From: an uncultured Francisella sp.
GTDB taxonomy: Bacteria; Pseudomonadota; Gammaproteobacteria; Burkholderiales; Neisseriaceae
DNA length: 46,207 nucleotides
Direction: 5' to 3'
Assembly: GCA_943913655.1 (NCBI GenBank)
Contig: CALTZA010000011.1
Span: 1-46,207, forward strand
The translations under genes and the position numbers were made by a program. The notes beneath the pieces are model-generated. The model did not search any database, had not been told where the DNA came from, and saw only the letters and a program-made list of their open reading frames with translations. Below, piece after piece: positions 8,410-17,400 of the stretch (the first letter of the stretch is position 1; each line of letters begins with the position of its first letter).

Positions 8410-8676
8410 ATGCAGAATAAAATAATACCTCTCTTCTTAATTAGTGGGCTATTTATCAGTGCATGCTCTTCTACTCAATTGAATGCAATTCGTGACTTAG
8501 GCAATACTACAATGGACTATGCTCATATAGGTCGTCAAGTCAAGCATGCTGTTGATGATGCACATGAAGGCAAGTTCTGGGATAGTGCAACACAAAGTTG
8601 GTCTATTATAGACTCTGATCTGAAATCGCTCTCAGATCGACAACAAGAAAAAGAAAAGACACAAAGTGAAGAATAA
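8410..8676 (+). CDS. hypothetical lipoprotein, 88 residues
   Basis: The chosen ATG gives a clean lipoprotein signal: MQNKIIPLFL then a hydrophobic stretch and the lipobox LFISAC, with Cys19 the lipidation site. A GGAG 8-10 bases upstream supports this start over an in-frame GTG 11 codons earlier, which would spoil the signal. The mature part is about 70 residues, polar and charged, with an Asp/Ser-rich middle and a Lys/Glu-rich helical tail. No residue is seen at +2 that clearly forces inner-membrane retention (Ser at +2), so an outer-membrane location is likely. It follows holC by 35 bases and is probably co-transcribed. The function is unknown. Confidence 0.75.
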   Translation: MQNKIIPLFLISGLFISACSSTQLNAIRDLGNTTMDYAHIGRQVKHAVDDAHEGKFWDSATQSWSIIDSDLKSLSDRQQEKEKTQSEE

Positions 8677-8728
8677 ATGTAACTAAATCTACTACTGCCA
8701 TCAGCAATTAAGTGAAATAAAATCTAGC

Positions 8729-8989
8729 GTGAGTAATAAAGAAAAATCAACTCTTCTTCCTAATAATTATGGTACCAGAAACAAGTTAAGCTAAAGAGTT
8801 AAGTTCAGTTAGTATCATTGATACTCTAAGAGACAGCAAAGAAAGAGAATGGTTTTATTAAATGATACTCAGTATTAGCCCATGCTTGAGATCAACTCTT
8901 ATGGGGAAAAGTTGATATTTTCTTTGATCTTAATAAATGATCTATTGTTGCAAACTCGTAAGAAAATCAATGAACTTAAAGTAGATTAG
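8729..8989 (+). pseudogene. possible decayed coding remnants, unidentified
   Basis: Three short open frames follow one another. From GTG at 8729 the frame is open to a TAA at 8792-8794. The +1 frame continues with a protein-like segment (IIDTLRDSKEREWFY) to a TAA at 8859-8861. A 35-codon ORF runs from ATG 8882 to TAG 8987-8989, with a Leu/Lys-rich helical end. The composition is more protein-like than random, but no family can be named and there are no ribosome binding sites. I read it as a shredded gene or intergenic noise. A 15-bp palindrome AGTATCATTGATACT lies inside at 8811-8825. Confidence 0.25.
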
Positions 8990-9054
8990 GATGTAATACT
9001 AAATCTTTATTAAAAATTATTTAAGTAAATAATCTAATATGTTAGAGTTGATCT

Positions 9055-9080
9055 AAAGGTAAGGTTACTGCTTACCTTTT
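9055..9080 (+). terminator. hairpin with short T-run upstream of the mini-lipoprotein
   Basis: A perfect 9-bp stem (AAAGGTAAG/CTTACCTTT) with a 7-base loop ends in TTTT. It sits 43 bases before the 31-residue lipoprotein ORF. It could end transcription from pepA-holC-lipoprotein, or be a structure in the leader of the small gene. Confidence 0.5.
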
Positions 9081-9122
9081 AAGAAACCTATCTAGCTTGC
9101 TCATACAAAGGATATCAAAAAA

Positions 9123-9218
9123 ATGCTAAATAGAATAATGGTTTTAGTTTTAGGTAGTTGTTTGTTTATTAGCGCCTGTAACCTCGATGAGGTAGTCGAC
9201 TTCTCCGAATTAGATTGA
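9123..9218 (+). CDS. 31-residue mini-lipoprotein, entericidin-like in size
   Basis: This ORF is too short for routine calling. It has AAAGGA (9107-9112) 10 bases before ATG. The N-terminus MLNRIMVLVLGSCL leads into the lipobox LFISAC with Cys19 as the lipidation site, leaving a mature peptide of only 13 residues, acidic, ending VVDFSELD. It is followed 41 bases later by a strong intrinsic terminator, so it is probably a discrete transcript. It shares the exact lipobox LFISAC with the 88-residue lipoprotein 700 bases upstream, but the codons differ. The size and architecture recall entericidins and other tiny envelope lipoproteins; the function is unknown. Confidence 0.6.
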   Translation: MLNRIMVLVLGSCLFISACNLDEVVDFSELD

Positions 9219-9259
9219 AAACAACCAAGTCCCGTTAAATATATAAATGCACTTATTTA

Positions 9260-9292
9260 AATCAGCTGCTTAGTTAGAGCAGTTGATTTTTT
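9260..9292 (+). terminator. intrinsic terminator of the mini-lipoprotein gene
   Basis: An 11-bp stem (AATCAGCTGCT paired with AGCAGTTGATT, one G-U pair) with a 7-base loop is followed by TTTTTT to 9292. This is the textbook form and the clearest single-direction terminator in the window. Confidence 0.85.
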
Positions 9293-9556
9293 ACGAAATC
9301 CAGCAAATCTTGCAAAAGGATAAAACAGAAAGGGGAAGTTTTGAACTACTTTTTAATAACAAGCTTTCCTTAACTTTAAAATTATCTTGCTAGGAAAGGA
9401 TGATGAAGATACTGCCTTTTTAAATCATTAATGCTCACAATCAAGTTTGAATAGTGGGCTCATACGCAATTAGAGTTTCCGCAACAATTTTACCCATTTT
9501 CTGATTTTAAGAAAGTAGTGGACCATAAAGAATGGAAAATATCTGCTTTTAAATAA
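9289..9556 (+). pseudogene. possible frameshifted gene remnant, unidentified
   Basis: Three overlapping short frames together look like a broken protein. Frame one is open from 9289 to a TAG at 9391 (EIQQILQKDKTERGSFELLF). The next frame continues with ILLGKDDEDTAFLNH. The third, after one in-frame stop, reads from about 9450 to a TAA at 9554-9556 and ends KKVVDHKEWKISAFK. Lengths and overlaps suit one or two indels plus a stop mutation. No family is recognised, there is no start signal, and a terminator lies directly upstream. Confidence 0.3.
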
Positions 9557-9869
9557 ATATGAATTTGATATGAGAAATCACAATCAGGTCACATAAGCAT
9601 AATTTTTTCTTGATTTAAATTTTTGAGTTTTTACTTTTTTGTCTATTTACGCACTAGAATAAAGTTATAGCCAAGGCTGAAATAAGTAAACTGCTAGGCA
9701 TTATTTGACCAAGCGCTACTAATTCAAGGCTACACAAGCTGCTCTATGCAACTCAATATTATGCTATGCATAAGGAAAGCTTATAAAGAGAGCATCGTTA
9801 TAACCACCTATTGAAAAGAAAACTTTTACCCTTACCTATTTATCCTACTTTGACTAAAAGGATTAACAT
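9557..9869. other. AT-rich upstream region of hslVU
   Basis: No gene is visible in these 313 bases. The hslV ribosome binding site AAAGGA lies 7 bases before its ATG. A weak heat-shock-like arrangement (TTGAAA at 9811-9816, then CCCTTACCT after 12 bases) is present, but it departs too far from the sigma-32 consensus to be called. Several T-runs near 9600-9650 have no stem. Confidence 0.35.
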
Positions 9870-10403
9870 ATGCAACAGTTCGAAGGCACGACAATCATCT
9901 GTGTAAGGCGAGGAGAAAATGTCACAATCGGTGGCGATGGTCAGGTAACAGCAGGGCATACGGTTATGAAAGCCACTGCTCGTAAAGTAAGAAAACTGTA
10001 TAATAATAATGTATTGGCAGGATTTGCTGGTGGTACAGCTGACGCTTTTACCTTGATTGAGCGGTTTGAAGCAGAGCTACAAAAACACCAAGGGAAACTA
10101 ATTAATGCCGCTATTGAATTGGCTAAACAGTGGCGCACTGATCGAGCTTTGCGTCGATTAGAAGCCATGCTCATTGTCGCTGATAAAAAAAAGACTCTAA
10201 TCATTACTGGAAATGGTGATGTGGTAGAGCCGGAGGAAGGTGTTGCTGCCATTGGTTCCGGAGGGGCTTTTGCACAGTCAGCTGCCTTAGCGCTCATCAA
10301 TAACACTGATTTATCCACTCAAACCATTGTTGAAAAATCCTTAGAAATTGCTGCAAATATTTGTATTTATACCAACCATCACCATCTATTAGAATCACTA
10401 TAA
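9870..10403 (+). CDS. hslV: ATP-dependent protease peptidase subunit HslV
   Basis: A 177-residue N-terminal-threonine hydrolase. The family starts its mature chain at TTI; here six residues (MQQFEG) precede Thr7, so autocatalytic removal of a short propeptide is expected, unlike E. coli, where only Met is removed. Visible: IGGDGQVTAGHTVMKATARK (18-37), GFAGGTADAFTL, WRTDR, LIITGNGDV, and IGSGGAFAQSAA. Two hexamers form the degradation chamber capped by HslU. It has AAAGGA 7 bases before the ATG, and hslU follows after 70 bases. Family length is 170-183. Confidence 0.95.
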   Translation: MQQFEGTTIICVRRGENVTIGGDGQVTAGHTVMKATARKVRKLYNNNVLAGFAGGTADAFTLIERFEAELQKHQGKLINAAIELAKQWRTDRALRRLEAMLIVADKKKTLIITGNGDVVEPEEGVAAIGSGGAFAQSAALALINNTDLSTQTIVEKSLEIAANICIYTNHHHLLESL

Positions 10404-10473
10404 TCTTCGTTTCATTAATTTATTTTTTAGATAGGTGTCTTTAATGACCACAAAAGTGAATAAGGAAAGAAAA

Positions 10474-11802
10474 ATGACTAATGCCGTCATGACCCCAAAA
10501 GAAATTGTTCATGAGCTTGATCAACATATTATCGGGCAAAAAGCTGCTAAACGCGCAGTAGCGATCGCTTTACGCAACCGCTACCGACGTAATTTAGTGA
10601 ATGGCCCCTTACGCGCCGAAATTGTACCCAAGAATATTTTAATGATTGGCTCAACAGGTGTTGGTAAGACTGAGATTGCTAGACGACTCGCCAAACTTGC
10701 CAATGCACCTTTTATCAAGATAGAAGCCACTAAATTTACTGAAGTGGGCTATGTTGGTAAAGATGTTGACAGTATTATCCGCGACTTAGCGGAAATGACG
10801 ATGAAAGAAATTCGAACAACGGCCATTGCCAAAAATCGCTTGCTCGCACAAAAAGCAGCGGAAAACAGAATACTTGATGTATTACTTCCTGGTAGCAAAG
10901 AATCTGAAACAGATCAAGATACCAGTAGCGTTGAAATTACTAGAGAGAAATTAAGAGATCGCCTGCGCCAAGGTCTTTTAGATGATAAAGAAGTCACCAT
11001 TTCCATAGCTCTTAATCATGTCAAAGGAATGTCAATTATGGGACCGCCTGGTATGGAAGACTTTACTAGCCAATTGCAAGAGTTATTCTCTGAAATCGGC
11101 AACAAAAGTCAGCATGAAAAAAAATTAAAAGTCTCTGAAGCGCTGAAATTGATTATCGAGGAAGAAGCAGCTAAGCTCATCAATGAAACTGATCTTAAAA
11201 ATGAAATGATCCAGTCAATAGAGCAAAATGGTATTGTTTTTATTGACGAAATTGATAAGGTAACTAGTAATAGCAACATCTCAGGTACCGATGTTTCTCG
11301 CCAAGGTGTACAAAGAGATTTGTTGCCCCTAGTAGAAGGAACCACGGTAACCACCAAATACGGTATAATCAACACTGACCATATTTTATTTATTGCTTCA
11401 GGTGCTTTTCATTTGAGCAAACCATCTGATTTGATCCCAGAACTGCAAGGTCGTTTACCAATCCGCGTTGAATTAAGCAATCTTAGTGTCGAAGATTTCA
11501 AAATGATTTTGACTCGACCCAGTGCCTCATTAACAAAGCAATATATTGCTCTGCTAGAGACTGATGATATCCATCTTAAATTTACTGATGATGGCATTGA
11601 AACCATCGCACAGATTGCTTTTCAAGTTAATGAAAGTACAGAAAATATCGGCGCCAGACGCCTACATACGGTCATGGAAAAATTACTAGAAGACGTATCT
11701 TTTAATAATCCCAAGGAAGAGGTAGTTATCGATGCCAAATATGTCAACGAACATTTAAAAGATATTGCCATGCAAGAAGATTTAGCTCGCTATATACTAT
11801 AA
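10474..11802 (+). CDS. hslU: ATP-dependent protease ATPase subunit HslU
   Basis: A 442-residue AAA+ unfoldase (E. coli 443) that feeds substrates to HslV. The chosen ATG has AAGGA 7 bases upstream and gives MTNAVMTPKEIV, matching the family N-terminus; the frame is open 13 codons further but these are not conserved. Seen: Walker A GSTGVGKTE, with Ser where E. coli has Pro, KFTEVGYVGKDVDSIIRDL with the pore-loop GYVG, the I domain (about 105-220), Walker B IVFIDEID, sensor/arginine-finger region GARRLHT, and the C-terminal LARYIL tail, which docks into HslV pockets. A bidirectional terminator follows. Confidence 0.95.
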   Translation: MTNAVMTPKEIVHELDQHIIGQKAAKRAVAIALRNRYRRNLVNGPLRAEIVPKNILMIGSTGVGKTEIARRLAKLANAPFIKIEATKFTEVGYVGKDVDSIIRDLAEMTMKEIRTTAIAKNRLLAQKAAENRILDVLLPGSKESETDQDTSSVEITREKLRDRLRQGLLDDKEVTISIALNHVKGMSIMGPPGMEDFTSQLQELFSEIGNKSQHEKKLKVSEALKLIIEEEAAKLINETDLKNEMIQSIEQNGIVFIDEIDKVTSNSNISGTDVSRQGVQRDLLPLVEGTTVTTKYGIINTDHILFIASGAFHLSKPSDLIPELQGRLPIRVELSNLSVEDFKMILTRPSASLTKQYIALLETDDIHLKFTDDGIETIAQIAFQVNESTENIGARRLHTVMEKLLEDVSFNNPKEEVVIDAKYVNEHLKDIAMQEDLARYIL

Positions 11803-11813
11803 AAACAACAAAC

Positions 11814-11852
11814 AAGGTCACCTTATGCTTATGGATGGGTGACCTTATTTTT
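11814..11852. terminator. bidirectional terminator between hslU and the S9 peptidase gene
   Basis: A perfect 9-bp stem (AAGGTCACC/GGTGACCTT) with a 15-base loop is followed by ATTTTT on the plus strand. On the minus strand the same stem is followed by TGTTTGTTGTTTTT. It therefore serves both converging genes. Confidence 0.8.
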
Positions 11853-11864
11853 GATAGAACTAAT

Positions 11865-13940
11865 TTATTTTTGAAGGTGAGAAGAAGATTTGCTCTTAAC
11901 CTTAACCGAAGCAATGTCTACTTTGAGTTGCTGCAATGTCTTGCTTACTTCAGAAGGCATGTCTTTTTGATACGTTCCCCCTAAAATCTCAGCAAGAAAT
12001 TTCTCAATTTCAGCATACATTGCCATGCGATTAAGAGGTTTTACATAGCCATGGCCTTCGTCTTTGGCAAGCAAATAAACTACTTTTTTGCCTTTATCGC
12101 GCAAAGCAGCCACAATCTGATCTGATTCCGCTTGATTGACTCGCGGGTCATTGGCGCCTTGTACAATCATCAGCGGTTTATTAATTTTATCAACACTAAA
12201 TAAAGGGCTGGCTTCATATAACTGCTTTTTACCTTCTTCTGTCTCCGGGGATCCAGTCATTTGATAAAGTTGTGCTCTACCAGCTTCCCAGTAAGGAGGG
12301 ATAGAAGCAAGCAAGGTAAATAAGTTACTAGGACCAACAATATCCACGCCTGCAGCATAAATATCCGGAGTAAAGGCAAGACCTGCCAAAGTGGCATAAC
12401 CACCATAACTTCCACCCATAATAACTACCTTTTTAGGATCAATGATTCCTTTACTAACCAGATACTTCACCCCATAGGTGATATCATCCTGCATGAGTTT
12501 ACCCCACTGCAAGTCTCCCGCATTTAAAAATTTCTTACCATAACCTCCACTAGCACGATAATTGGGCTGTAAAACAGCATATCCCCGATTCGCTAAAAAT
12601 TGTACTGTGGGATCATATCCCCAGTAATCACGAGGACCTTTGGGACCGCCATGAACCAAAACTACCAAAGGTAATTTTTTGTCCTTACTATAGTTAACAG
12701 GCAGCGTTAAATAGGCAGGAATTTCCAAACCGTCGCGGCTAGAATAATGAATCGCTTGCATAGGAGATAACAGAAATTCGACTTTCTTTAGTGCTGGTCG
12801 ACTAGTATATTGATAAACTAACTTCTGTTTTGGATCTTTTGCATGGGGCTCAAAAAGATAAACATCCCCGGCATATTTATCTGCCCAAGTACTGACTAAA
12901 AACTTTTGGTACTCATTATCTGCATCAACAATCCCTACCTCTTTACCTCTGAATTGTTTCTTGAGGTATTGATATTGTGCCTCTCTTTCTTTATCTTTCC
13001 AATAATAAACAGGTTTATCGTCAATGTAACTTGTCGCAGTCATTCGTCGTGTATTACGATTAAACACTACACCATCAATATCCACATGATTCTTAGGATC
13101 AGATTCAACTTTTTGTCGTTGTGCAGTCTGTAAATCCATTAAATACAAAGTAGCTAAGTCTACATCTCCTTGATTACTGATGACATAAGGATGACTATTA
13201 TCAGGGGTCCAGCCCGCAATTGAAAAAGCATCATTGATGTTAACAGTCAGCAAGGGGGTCAACTTTCCATCAGCTGAGCGCTTGAATACTTCAGTATTGC
13301 CTTTCTCATCAGTGCGTTCAAGAATTCTTAACTGATCATCCCAGTCAAACTCAAATCCAACAATACGATCCTCATTCTGATAAACCTTTTCTAATTTCCC
13401 ACTAGATATAGTCAAACGATATAAATCAAACCATGCAGGATCACGGTTATTTAAACCGATCCAGATATAATCTGGATGTATCTGACTCATATGCACTAAA
13501 GTGACTCTTGCGCCCTTAAAAGGGGTGATATTTCTAGATATGGGAAGTTTTTCTGCCGTGGCTTGACTCGGATCAAGAGCATATAGATGATAATTTTCAT
13601 CCCCATCATTATCTCTTAAATATAGAATGTATCGACCATCTTCAGTCCAGAAGTAACTAGACAAAGGACGTTTACTATCAGTGAGCAATATGGCCTTTTC
13701 AAAAGGCTCGTCTACTTTTTTCAACCAAATATTCAATATACCATCGTGTGCTTTAAGAAAAGAGATGTAACGTCCATCTGGACTTAACTGAGCACCTGCC
13801 ACTTCAGGGTTGTCAAATAAAACAGCTCGATCAATTAAACGGTGATGAACCGCATGATGGTGTGAATGATCTATTGTCATACATGCTCCTAAAAGGTAAG
13901 AGAGAGATAATACTATTATGAATGATTTTAAAATTGGCAT
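11865..13940 (-). CDS. S9-family prolyl-oligopeptidase-like lipoprotein
   Basis: A 691-residue protein. The N-terminal half (about 50-390) is a WD40-like beta-propeller with repeats such as LSPDGRYISF and WTEDGRYILYL; the C-terminal half is an alpha/beta hydrolase. The triad is Ser511 in GGSYGGYA, Asp598 in GANDPRV and His630 in DEGHGY. The chosen ATG yields a signal peptide with lipobox LLGAC (Cys20), so it is predicted to be membrane-anchored in the periplasm. A TTG 12 codons upstream lies inside rnhA and would hide the signal. Unusually, the lipid anchor is followed by a His-rich linker (HSHHHAVHH). It lies 17 bases after rnhA. The substrate is presumably small peptides. Confidence 0.88.
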   Translation of the reverse strand: MPILKSFIIVLSLSYLLGACMTIDHSHHHAVHHRLIDRAVLFDNPEVAGAQLSPDGRYISFLKAHDGILNIWLKKVDEPFEKAILLTDSKRPLSSYFWTEDGRYILYLRDNDGDENYHLYALDPSQATAEKLPISRNITPFKGARVTLVHMSQIHPDYIWIGLNNRDPAWFDLYRLTISSGKLEKVYQNEDRIVGFEFDWDDQLRILERTDEKGNTEVFKRSADGKLTPLLTVNINDAFSIAGWTPDNSHPYVISNQGDVDLATLYLMDLQTAQRQKVESDPKNHVDIDGVVFNRNTRRMTATSYIDDKPVYYWKDKEREAQYQYLKKQFRGKEVGIVDADNEYQKFLVSTWADKYAGDVYLFEPHAKDPKQKLVYQYTSRPALKKVEFLLSPMQAIHYSSRDGLEIPAYLTLPVNYSKDKKLPLVVLVHGGPKGPRDYWGYDPTVQFLANRGYAVLQPNYRASGGYGKKFLNAGDLQWGKLMQDDITYGVKYLVSKGIIDPKKVVIMGGSYGGYATLAGLAFTPDIYAAGVDIVGPSNLFTLLASIPPYWEAGRAQLYQMTGSPETEEGKKQLYEASPLFSVDKINKPLMIVQGANDPRVNQAESDQIVAALRDKGKKVVYLLAKDEGHGYVKPLNRMAMYAEIEKFLAEILGGTYQKDMPSEVSKTLQQLKVDIASVKVKSKSSSHLQK

Positions 13941-13957
13941 ATTTGCACTGTAATTTT

Positions 13958-14398
13958 TTATAATAAACTCTGACAACCAAGTCGAGCCAACCGATCAGCG
14001 CGTTCATTGCCTAAAAGACCTGAATGACCTTTAACCCAGTGCCAAGAAATATCATGACGCTGACACTCATGATGTAACTTTATCCATAAATCTTGATTTT
14101 TAACTGCCTTATTATTAGCCGTTCTCCAACCATTACTGACCCAGCACCAAAGCCAATCATTAATACCATTTTTGACGTACTGTGAATCAGTATACAGAGC
14201 CACTTGCGATTTTTCTTTGATTGCACGCAATCCTTCAATAGCAGACTTTAGTTCCATGCGGTTATTGGTTGTATTATTTTGTGCGCCATAGAATTCTTGG
14301 ATGATATGATCTTTTTGCATAATAACACAGCCCCACCCCCCCGGACCAGGATTGCCTTTACAGGCACCATCAACATATAAATCGACCTTATTGCTCAT
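13958..14398 (-). CDS. rnhA: ribonuclease HI
   Basis: The 146-residue enzyme degrades the RNA strand of RNA-DNA hybrids. All four acidic catalytic residues are present: Asp10 (YVDGACKGNPGPGGWG), Glu49 (NNRMELKSAIEGL), Asp71 (YTDSQYV) and Asp135 (GNERADRLA), plus His125 in KGHSG. The basic handle region with WCWVSNGWRT is also kept. It begins 5 bases after the carB stop, so it is likely read from the carA promoter. Length and start fit the family (E. coli 155). Confidence 0.96.
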   Translation of the reverse strand: MSNKVDLYVDGACKGNPGPGGWGCVIMQKDHIIQEFYGAQNNTTNNRMELKSAIEGLRAIKEKSQVALYTDSQYVKNGINDWLWCWVSNGWRTANNKAVKNQDLWIKLHHECQRHDISWHWVKGHSGLLGNERADRLARLGCQSLL

Positions 14399-14403
14399 GC
14401 TGT

Positions 14404-17400
14404 TTACTTACTCTTATTATGAAGTTGTTGCAACGCATATACAACCTTTTTAGCATTCTTATGGGCAATGCCTTGACTGATGACTAATCCAGCTGAAATA
14501 CTTGTATATAAAGGGATGTTCTGCGTCAAAGCACTACGACGGATGGAGTGACTATCCTGTATCGACTGAGAGGAGTTTCTTATTGTATTAATTACAATGG
14601 CAATCTCACCATCTTTGATTTTATCAACAATGTGTGGGTGACCTTCCAACACCTTATTCACCATCGTCACCTCAATATCTTGCTGCTGTAAATAACGAGC
14701 TGTCCCCCGTGTAGCTACAATATGATATCCATTTTTGATAAAGTTGCGAGCAATAGCTACGGCAAGCGGCTTATCATCATCTCTCACAGAAAGAAATACA
14801 TTACCTGCTTCATAAAAGGACTGCCCGGACGCAATCTGTGATTTGATAAAAGCTTCAGCAAAGTTTTGTCCAATTCCCATGACTTCACCAGTAGAATACA
14901 TTTCAGGACCTAAAATGGCATCTACCCCAGGAAATTTAATGAAAGGGAAAACTGCTTCCTTGACAAAATAGTGTTCAGGGGCTACTTCTTGTATCAAACC
15001 CAGATCTATGAGATTTTCCCCTGCCATCACTTTAGCACCAAGTTGGGCCAAAGGGATACCCGTTGCTTTACTGACAAAAGGGATAGTGCGACTAGCTCTT
15101 GGGTTCACTTCTAATACATAAATGACTCCATTTTGTACAGCAAACTGCACATTCATTAGACCAACCACACCCAAAGCCTTGGCTAAGGCCTTGCTTTGCC
15201 GACATATCTCCTCTTGTATTGTCTGACTAAGCGAGTAAGCTGGGATAGAGCAAGCAGAATCACCACTGTGCACACCAGCTTCTTCAATATGCTCCATCAA
15301 ACCACCAATAACGACCATATCACCATCACTGATACAATCAACATCCACTTCTACCGCCCGATTCAAAAACCGATCCAATAAAACAGGATTCGATTCAGAA
15401 ACTGTCACCGCTTTATCCATGTAATTCATCAACTGTTCACTGTCATTGACAATGCGCATGGCTTGTCCACCTAACACATAAGAAGGGCGAACTACCAAAG
15501 GGTAACCAATTTCTTCTGCTAAGGCTACTGCTTCTTCAGTACGTTTGGCAATTCGATTTGCAGGCTGTTTTAAGCCAAGTTTCTGTAACATTTGTTGAAA
15601 ACGTTCCCGATCTTCTGCACAATCAATGCTATCTGCTGAGGTACCAATAATATGAATATCATACTGTACCAAACCCTTAGCCAATTTTAAAGGGGTTTGC
15701 CCACCATAATGCACAATCACTCCATAGGGCCGTTCACGGTAAATAATGTTAAGCACATCTTCTAAAGTAACCGGCTCAAAATAAAGGCGATCAGAAATAT
15801 CAAAATCAGTTGAGACTGTTTCTGGATTACAATTGACCATGATGGTTTGCCAACCCTGTTCCCGCAAGGCCAAAGCGGCATGTACACAACAATAATCAAA
15901 TTCAATCCCTTGACCAATGCGATTAGGCCCACCGCCCAAGATCATGATTTTTTTTCGGGCATCGGGAAATGATTCATCTTCTTGTTCATAAGTCGAATAC
16001 ATATAAGCAGTGGTTGCAGCGAATTCACCAGCACAAGTGTCAACTCTCTTATATACTGGATATAGATTCCAATCGCGTGTCCTGCGTAGTCGAATGGTTT
16101 GCTCATCAACTTTAAAAAGGTCTGCCAGATGCCTATCAGAGAATCCTTTTCTCTTAAGACGTTTAAAATCTGCTTTGGTAACTTGATTAAGCATCTGAGT
16201 ATGCAACATCTGTTCTTCTTGCACTAAATCTTCAATTTGTCGCAAAAACCACGGATCAATATGAGATAGCTCATGCACTGCTTCTACCGTCATACCTACT
16301 CTAAAAGCATCTGCAATATATAAAATACGTTCGGGTCTGGCGTTGATCAATTCTTTTTTAATAGCAATAATATCTTGCGTGCGTGGTGTCAAACCAAAAA
16401 GCCCTGTTTCTAAGCTACGCAAGGCTTTTTGCAGGGACTCTTGAAAAGTACGGCCGATCGCCATCGCCTCACCAACCGATTTCATTTGTGTTGTTAAATG
16501 ATCATCAGCTGCCGGAAATTTCTCAAAGGCAAAACGGGGAATCTTCGTCACCACATAATCCAAGCTTGGTTCAAAAGAAGCAGGTGTTTTGCCTCCTGTA
16601 ATATCATTTCTAATCTCATCCAAAGTAAGGCCTATAGCCAATTTGGCAGCTACTTTAGCAATAGGAAAACCTGTTGCCTTGGAGGCAAGTGCTGAAGAAC
16701 GAGAAACCCTTGGGTTCATTTCGATGACAATCATCTCCCCAGTCTCTGGATGTACAGCAAATTGGACATTCGCTCCCCCAGTATCCACACCGATCTCACG
16801 CAATACTGCAATACTGGCGTTACGCATTACCTGATACTCTTTATCAGTGAGCGTTTGAATTGGTGCCACTGTAATGGAATCACCAGTATGCACTCCCATG
16901 GGGTCAAAATTTTCAATAGAGCAGACAATAAGACAGTTATCGCGGTGATCACGAATCACCTCCATCTCAAACTCTTTCCAGCCTAAAATTGACTGCTCCA
17001 CTAACAACTCGTGGGTGGGAGAGGCTTCAAAACCACGTTCACAAATCTGTTCAAATTCTTCAATATTATAAGCAATACCTGCACCACTACCGCCCATAGT
17101 AAATGAAGGACGAATTAAAGTTGGAAACCCTATGGTTTCTTGAGCTTGCCTGGCCTCTTCAACGCTATGACAAAGATATGATTGCGGACAATTTAATCCA
17201 ATCCTTTCCATTGCTTCTTTAAATAGACCACGATCTTCTGCTTTATGAATCGCTTGTGCATCCGCGCCAATTAATTCAACTTGATAGCGAGCCAAGATTC
17301 CTTCTTGCTCTAAACGCAGGGTACAATTTAAAGCAGTTTGCCCACCCATTGTTGGCAATAAAGCATCTGGCCTTTCTCGTTTAATGATTTCAGCAATAAA

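Noticed and set aside
8811..8825. 15-bp palindrome AGTATCATTGATACT as an operator
   Set aside because: It lies in decayed sequence with no promoter or adjacent gene start to regulate.
9811..9840. Sigma-32 heat-shock promoter before hslV
   Set aside because: TTGAAA is present but the -10 part (CCCTTACCT) does not match CCCCATNT well enough.
8677..9869. tmRNA, 6S RNA or tRNA in the long gap
   Set aside because: No tRNA-like acceptor, T-loop or CCA end and no 6S-like long paired structure could be recognised by eye; a covariance-model scan would be decisive.
16383..16986. Several plus-strand ORFs inside carB
   Set aside because: They are antisense shadows of a conserved gene, without start signals or recognisable products.
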